Of a DNA stretch of 10,149 nucleotides, positions 6,808-10,149 are shown in pieces (positions within the stretch are counted from its first letter, which is position 1; each line of letters begins with the position of its first letter). Source of the DNA: Gemmatimonadota bacterium (GTDB lineage: Bacteria; Latescibacterota; UBA2968; UBA8231); assembly GCA_018673255.1 (NCBI GenBank), contig JABHDC010000162.1:1-10149 (forward strand), in the 5' to 3' direction. The translations under genes were made by a program, and so were the position numbers. A model generated the notes under the pieces. That model saw nothing but the letters and a program-made list of their open reading frames with translations. It searched no databases and was not told the DNA's origin.

Positions 6808-7371
6808 TCAGGGATCGAGGGCGGCAACCATTTCTTCATCATTGAAGTCACCAAGGGTCAACAGCAACTCGTCTTCGCTGGCCGTGTCGATAAGGTATGC
6901 ATCGATCAACGACAACAACTCAGCATCGGTCATATCCGGCTCCGAAGTGAGGGGGTCATCTGACCCTCCCGCCGAGATGGCAGCAGCCTGGGGGTCTGTC
7001 CATCCATCCACTACCTGGGCAACAGCAGCAGGCGACGGATCGATTGGAGGCGCCGGCGCAATCGGGGCCATCACCCGGAACATCATCAACACGGCCACTG
7101 TGAGCGTCGCTCCAGCCAGCGCCGGTTGCCACCAGGGCGTGACACGCGGTTGCCGTTGCTGATGGATCCCACGTCGGACCCGATGCAGAAATGCGCCGGC
7201 CTGGAGGCGATTCCAATCCATCGTCGGAGGCGCTGCGGCCGACAATTCCAGCGTACGCTCGAACGCCCTCAAGCGGGCCGCGCACTGAGGACATGCTTTG
7301 ACATGGGCTGGTGGCTGGTCCCGCGTCTCGGCCAGGGAGATGAGATCATCGTCGTTGAGATGGTTGGCCAT
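6808..7371 (-). CDS. Membrane zinc-finger anti-sigma factor
   Basis: This 187-residue protein is the likely inhibitor of the adjacent ECF sigma factor. The N-terminal domain has the zinc anti-sigma signature H23-x3-C27-x2-C30 (AHVKACPQC). One membrane span follows at about 82-103 (QPALAGATLTVAVLMMFRVMA), then a Pro/Ala-rich segment. An acidic C-terminal part (about 145-187), presumably outside the membrane, has helix-like DAELLSLIDAYLIDT and DELLLTLGDFNDEEMVAAL. Such proteins hold the sigma factor at the membrane until an envelope signal releases it. The start at 7371 has a strong GGAGGG about 10 bases upstream. An in-frame ATG at 7428 overlapping the sigma stop (ATGA) would add 19 low-complexity residues and cannot be excluded. 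It lies directly after the sigma gene and 34 bases before the Spy-like gene. Confidence 0.85.
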   Translation of the reverse strand: MANHLNDDDLISLAETRDQPPAHVKACPQCAARLRAFERTLELSAAAPPTMDWNRLQAGAFLHRVRRGIHQQRQPRVTPWWQPALAGATLTVAVLMMFRVMAPIAPAPPIDPSPAAVAQVVDGWTDPQAAAISAGGSDDPLTSEPDMTDAELLSLIDAYLIDTASEDELLLTLGDFNDEEMVAALDP

Positions 7372-7424
7372 GGTCGAATGTCCCTCCAAGCTTCCTGTTT
7401 CGGACTTCGTGCCTGATTCGGATG

Positions 7425-8051
7425 TCATGGTTGCATCAGACTCGAGTCGCTCAACTGCTCCCGCAACTTTCGGACCGCGTGGAAATAGTTGGCGCGCACA
7501 GCACCCTCCGACCGCCCGATCACGCGGGCAATGTCGGCGTGAGACATCTCTTCGTAGTGACGCATGGAAAAGATGGCGCGCTGTCGAGGGGGTAACGCGG
7601 CCACAGCGGCCGCTACTTCCTGCTGCAATTGCTCGGACTCCAAATGCTGAGTCGGGTCTGACTCGATGGAGAGAGCTCGGTCCCACCCCTCACCAGTGGA
7701 GCCATCGGTGCCAATGCGCAGATAGGAACGCAGCTTTCGCCGCCGCAACAGACTGATCGACTCGTTGTAGGCGATCCGATACAACCAGGTGAACAGGCCT
7801 GAACTGCCGCGGAAATCGCTGAATCGTTCGTGTGCCTTGATAAACGTATCCTGAGCGATATCAGCCGCCTCGTCCCGATCGCCTACGACACGGTAGATGA
7901 ACTGGATCAGCCGTTCGTGGTGGCGAAGCACGACTTCATCGAAAGCAGCCTCATCGCCGGCGCGGATGCGATCGATCAGTGTCTGCTCGCCCACATCTGT
8001 CGACGGCGGTTCAGCCGGTGTCGATACGATCGCGAGACTCTCTCTCTGCAT
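7425..8051 (-). CDS. ECF-family RNA polymerase sigma factor (sigma-70 type)
   Basis: This 208-residue protein directs RNA polymerase to alternative promoters. Region 2 spans about 33-107: DEAAFDEVVLRHHERLIQF, then RDEAADIAQDTFIKAHERF, and TWLYRIAYNESISLLRRRK. A linker of about 35 residues follows, then region 4 (about 145-199): AALPPRQRAIFSMRHYEEM and the helix-turn-helix SHADIARVIGRSEGAVRANY. The architecture matches RpoE/SigW-like group 4 sigma factors. GAGG lies shortly before the ATG at 8051. It is followed by a zinc anti-sigma factor gene, the usual arrangement. I could not find a convincing autoregulated ECF promoter in the 111-base gap upstream, so it may be read through from the molybdenum-cofactor genes. 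Confidence 0.95.
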   Translation of the reverse strand: MQRESLAIVSTPAEPPSTDVGEQTLIDRIRAGDEAAFDEVVLRHHERLIQFIYRVVGDRDEAADIAQDTFIKAHERFSDFRGSSGLFTWLYRIAYNESISLLRRRKLRSYLRIGTDGSTGEGWDRALSIESDPTQHLESEQLQQEVAAAVAALPPRQRAIFSMRHYEEMSHADIARVIGRSEGAVRANYFHAVRKLREQLSDSSLMQP

Positions 8052-8064
8052 GGGCCTCTACCTG

Positions 8065-8077
8065 GTGCCAGGGGCAC
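8065..8077. repeat. Short palindrome just upstream of the sigma-factor gene
   Basis: GTGCC (8065-8069), AGG, then GGCAC (8073-8077) is a perfect inverted repeat ending 14 bases from the sigma ATG. The overlapping CCTGGTGCCAGG (8061-8072) is also palindromic. It could be a binding site or a small hairpin near the ribosome binding site; 5-base arms can occur by chance. Confidence 0.25.
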
Positions 8078-8153
8078 GGAAGCACTCGCTACACGCCCCT
8101 GATGTCCTTTGGACGGTGGAAGCCGGTGATCTGTTTAGTCTGATCGACCTGGG

Positions 8154-8172
8154 TCCGGGGATTCACCCCGGA
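8154..8172 (-). terminator. Hairpin spanning the xdhC-like stop codon
   Basis: TCCGGGG (8154-8160), a 5-base loop, then CCCCGGA (8166-8172) form a perfect 7-base GC-rich stem. The stop codon of the XdhC-like gene (8163-8165) sits in the loop. No T-run follows on the minus strand, so termination would be partial or factor-dependent. It separates the molybdenum-cofactor genes from the sigma-factor module. Confidence 0.4.
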
Positions 8173-9272
8173 GAGTCGGCATTCACAGATGGGCTGTTCT
8201 GTTTCGTCTTCCACACGCGTCTGGCGCCCCCGCGCCGATGATGGATCAGTTCAGCCACGACACTGACTGCAATCTCTTCGGGTGTATCGGCGCCGAGATT
8301 CAACCCAATCGGCGCGCAGACCTTTTCCAGAAGATCCGGATCGCCACCACGCTCGACGATCCGCTTCCACAGGACCAGTTTCTTTCGCTCACTGCCCAGC
8401 ATCCCGATATAGCGGGCCGGCGTCCGGATGGCCTGCTCCACGACGATCTCGTCATGCTGATGGCCGCGTGTTGCCGCGATCAGATAGGTCTGCTCGTCTA
8501 CTGGGAGACGCTCGAACAGCCCCTCCATTTCCTCAACGCGGCACGCCACCGCCTCCGGATGGTGGGCCGGATCGGCGAACATGGGCCGATCGTCGACGAC
8601 GGTCACCAGAAACCCAACAGCACTTGCGGCCCGACAGATCTGTCCTCCCACGTGGCCGCCGCCGAAGATGTAGAGCACGGGGGGTGGCGAGAAGGGTTCC
8701 AGGAACAGTCGTCTACCATTGTCCAGTTCCACCAGGCGAGCCAGTTCTCGGCCAAACATCGTTGCAGCCTCCTCTCGCGCACGTCCCTCGATGGACACAT
8801 CCCCCAACCCCGGACCGGCGGTCTGGCCATCTTCCCGCAGCAACCAGCGCTTCGGTTCCTGGGTCGCAGCTTCGACCTGAACGTGCGTGGCCAGCACGGC
8901 CGCGACTCTTTCTGATCTTGCCGTGCAGACGGCACTGAAGATCTCACTACCCGCCAGACCGGCGCCAACACGCTCGGTGTAGATCGCGACGGTTCCGCCA
9001 CAGTTGAGCCCGTGCTCTCCTGCCTGTGACTCCGTCATGGTGTAATCGGTCATCTGCGCCTGACCTGTCTCCAAGACATCCCGGCCGACCGTAACCATCT
9101 CGGCTTCCAGGCAACCGCCACCGATTGTCCCGGTCACACCTCCCCGGGAGTCAGTGAGCATCTTGGCCCGATCGCTCATTGGGATCGAACCTGAGCTGTC
9201 TACGAGAGACGCAAGAGCCACCTCTTCATCGGCGTGCAGGTCCGCCAGTCTCGCCAGTACTTCATCGATCAT
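8163..9272 (-). CDS. XdhC/CoxI-family molybdoenzyme maturation factor
   Basis: XdhC-type proteins bind molybdenum cofactor, help to sulfurate it and insert it into xanthine dehydrogenase-family enzymes. The 369-residue chain has both expected domains. The N-terminal XdhC_CoxI domain contains GTIGGGCLEAE (48-58) and HGLNCGGTV (87-95). The C-terminal Rossmann-type domain contains YIFGGGHVGGQI (201-212), TVVDDRP (224-230), ATRGHQHDEIVVEQ (267-280), RYIGMLGSERK (287-297) and PIGLNLGADTPEEIAVSVVAELI (321-343, in parts). The length is normal for the two-domain form. The ATG at 9272 overlaps the upstream nucleotidyltransferase by 11 bases, with GGAAGG about 11 bases before it, so the two are likely co-translated. 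No molybdoenzyme catalytic subunit lies in the window, so its client is unknown. Confidence 0.93.
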   Translation of the reverse strand: MIDEVLARLADLHADEEVALASLVDSSGSIPMSDRAKMLTDSRGGVTGTIGGGCLEAEMVTVGRDVLETGQAQMTDYTMTESQAGEHGLNCGGTVAIYTERVGAGLAGSEIFSAVCTARSERVAAVLATHVQVEAATQEPKRWLLREDGQTAGPGLGDVSIEGRAREEAATMFGRELARLVELDNGRRLFLEPFSPPPVLYIFGGGHVGGQICRAASAVGFLVTVVDDRPMFADPAHHPEAVACRVEEMEGLFERLPVDEQTYLIAATRGHQHDEIVVEQAIRTPARYIGMLGSERKKLVLWKRIVERGGDPDLLEKVCAPIGLNLGADTPEEIAVSVVAELIHHRRGGARRVWKTKQNSPSVNADSPG

Positions 9273-9912
9273 GCGTGTGTGTGCCTTCCGTCTCTTTCTG
9301 TTGCGCGGCGAGCCTGCGCCAGGTGCGCTGGTAGTCCAGCGGTGTGTCCATGTCTACGAGCAACTCCGGGCGTGGCAGTTCGATCTCGATCGTCGCCTCT
9401 GGATGGCCACGCACAACTGTTCGCAGCCCACCAGCCGTATCAGGTGGCAATGCAAGAATCTCAGCGAAGAATCGCCGCGCCACATACACGGGATGGCCAC
9501 CGTGGCCGTCGTGCGTCGGGATGACGAGATCAGCCCCGGCAGCCGCCGCCACGACAGGTCCAATCGTACGGCCATCGAGTTCGGGTTGATCTCCCAGGCA
9601 CAGCAGAGCCCCCGACGCCTCATCACCAACGGCCGCAATACCTTCCTGGACCGAAGAGAGCATACCGCGGTCGACATCCCGGTTGATCGCAATGCTGGCG
9701 CCGGCGCGCTGTGCCAGGGCAGCGACCTGGCCGCCGAGATGACCGACGACGACGACGACACGCCCTACGTGTGGGGCCATCTGCGCCACGACACGCTCGA
9801 TGACCGCCCCACCCTCTGGCAGAGGCAGCAAGGGCTTGGGCCGTCCCATCCGGCTGGAGCGCCCGGCGGCCAGGACAACCGCTTCGAGACGCTGACTCGT
9901 AGAGCCGCCCAT
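9262..9912 (-). CDS. MocA/MobA-like molybdenum cofactor nucleotidyltransferase
   Basis: This 216-residue enzyme is predicted to transfer a nucleotide (CMP for MocA) to molybdopterin, making the dinucleotide cofactor used by xanthine dehydrogenase-type enzymes. The N-terminal nucleotide-binding loop is LAAGRSSRMGRPKPLLP (14-30); LAAG rather than LAGG favours the MocA type over MobA. Other motifs are LCLGDQPELD (104-113), the product-site GGHPVYV (138-144), and DMDTPLDY (187-194). The ATG at 9912 lies 2 bases after the flavoprotein stop with AGGG about 9 bases upstream; a TTG at 9918 is less likely because its spacing to AGGG is too short. Pairing with the XdhC-like gene supports a role in maturing a molybdenum hydroxylase. 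Specificity for CTP versus GTP is inferred. Confidence 0.9.
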   Translation of the reverse strand: MGGSTSQRLEAVVLAAGRSSRMGRPKPLLPLPEGGAVIERVVAQMAPHVGRVVVVVGHLGGQVAALAQRAGASIAINRDVDRGMLSSVQEGIAAVGDEASGALLCLGDQPELDGRTIGPVVAAAAGADLVIPTHDGHGGHPVYVARRFFAEILALPPDTAGGLRTVVRGHPEATIEIELPRPELLVDMDTPLDYQRTWRRLAAQQKETEGTHTHDR

Positions 9913-9914
9913 GC

Positions 9915-10149
9915 TCAATTGCCCTGTCGCTCACCGGCCAGTCGGCCACTGGACCAGGCCCACTGGAAATTGTACCCCCCGAGATCGCCGTGAACGTCGA
10001 GAACCTCGCCCACAAGATACAATCCAGGGACGAGATAGGACTCCAGCGTATGCGGATCGACCTCATCCGTCCGCAGCCCACCGATGGTCACCTCCGCATG
10101 TTCGAAAGAGCGGGCCGCCGTCACTTTCACGGGCCAATCCGTCAGACGC
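9915..10149 (-). CDS. C-terminal part of a HI0933/BaiN-family flavoprotein (5' end outside window)
   Basis: The frame is open to the right edge, so the start lies outside. The visible 77 residues read RLTDWPVKVTAARSFEHA, then EVTIGGLRTDEVDPHTLESY and LVPGLYLVGEVLDVHGDLGG, then YNFQWAWSSGRLAGE. This is the highly conserved C-terminal end of the HI0933-like NAD(P)/FAD-dependent oxidoreductases (YhiN, and BaiN of bile acid bacteria): AEVTxGGV, LVPGLYxxGExLDxxGxxGGYNxQWAxxSG. The GE-x-LD-x-xG-x-xGGYN block contributes to FAD binding. Its physiological substrate in most bacteria is not established. The in-frame GTG at 10130 is internal, not the start. It is followed 2 bases later by the MocA-like gene, suggesting a common transcript. 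Confidence 0.92.
   Translation of the reverse strand, partial: RLTDWPVKVTAARSFEHAEVTIGGLRTDEVDPHTLESYLVPGLYLVGEVLDVHGDLGGYNFQWAWSSGRLAGERQGN

Noticed and set aside
8238..8938. Two long overlapping plus-strand frames opposite the XdhC-like gene
   Set aside because: Shadows of a well-supported minus-strand gene; rich in Arg/Pro/His with no domain signature.
9270..9284. GTGTGTGTG dinucleotide run at the XdhC-like start
   Set aside because: Only about nine bases; it falls in the MocA-like C-terminal codons (Thr-His repeats) and is too short to call a functional repeat.

Overview
This is a GC-rich, gene-dense stretch of bacterial chromosome. The envelope genes (a family 9 glycosyltransferase fold and an exported Spy/CpxP-like protein behind a zinc anti-sigma factor) suggest a Gram-negative aerobe or facultative organism. 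Mixed gene content with no familiar synteny points to a less-studied phylum (Acidobacteriota, Myxococcota or similar), but the sequence does not fix the taxon. I see no insertion sequence, phage gene, CRISPR array, tRNA or rRNA.

Left block (1-3726), all on the minus strand, read from right to left. A near-consensus sigma-70 promoter (3699-3726) and a leader able to fold into a hairpin precede a ParA/MinD-type ATPase (3614-2553). Then come a divergent GT9 (heptosyltransferase-fold) protein (2512-1394), a 91-residue single-span membrane protein (1327-1052), and, 3 bases later, the lipoyl-bearing E2 acyltransferase of a 2-oxoacid dehydrogenase complex (1048 to beyond the left edge). Spacing suggests one transcript joining a positioning/partition-type ATPase and an envelope-type protein to central metabolism.

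Middle block (about 3897-5350), plus strand and divergent from the ParA block: a Nudix hydrolase overlapping by 4 bases (ATGA) a class II-type histone deacetylase/acetylpolyamine amidohydrolase homologue. The Nudix start codon is uncertain.

Right block (5468-10149), all minus strand, read from right to left. It starts with the C-terminal part of a HI0933/BaiN-family flavoprotein, cut by the window edge. Next are a MocA-like molybdenum cofactor nucleotidyltransferase and a two-domain XdhC/CoxI-type molybdoenzyme maturation factor overlapping it by 11 bases. After a 111-base gap containing a hairpin comes an envelope-stress style module: ECF sigma factor, zinc-finger (HxxxCxxC) membrane anti-sigma factor, and exported Spy/CpxP-like protein. 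The last gene, overlapping the Spy-like gene, is a seven-beta-strand methyltransferase with the DxxY signature of the METTL20/21 protein-lysine methyltransferases.

Most genes belong to known families. The best leads are the GT9 protein, which lacks the usual catalytic aspartate and sits in an operon with a ParA-type ATPase and a small membrane protein, and the sigma/anti-sigma/Spy module with an appended lysine methyltransferase.
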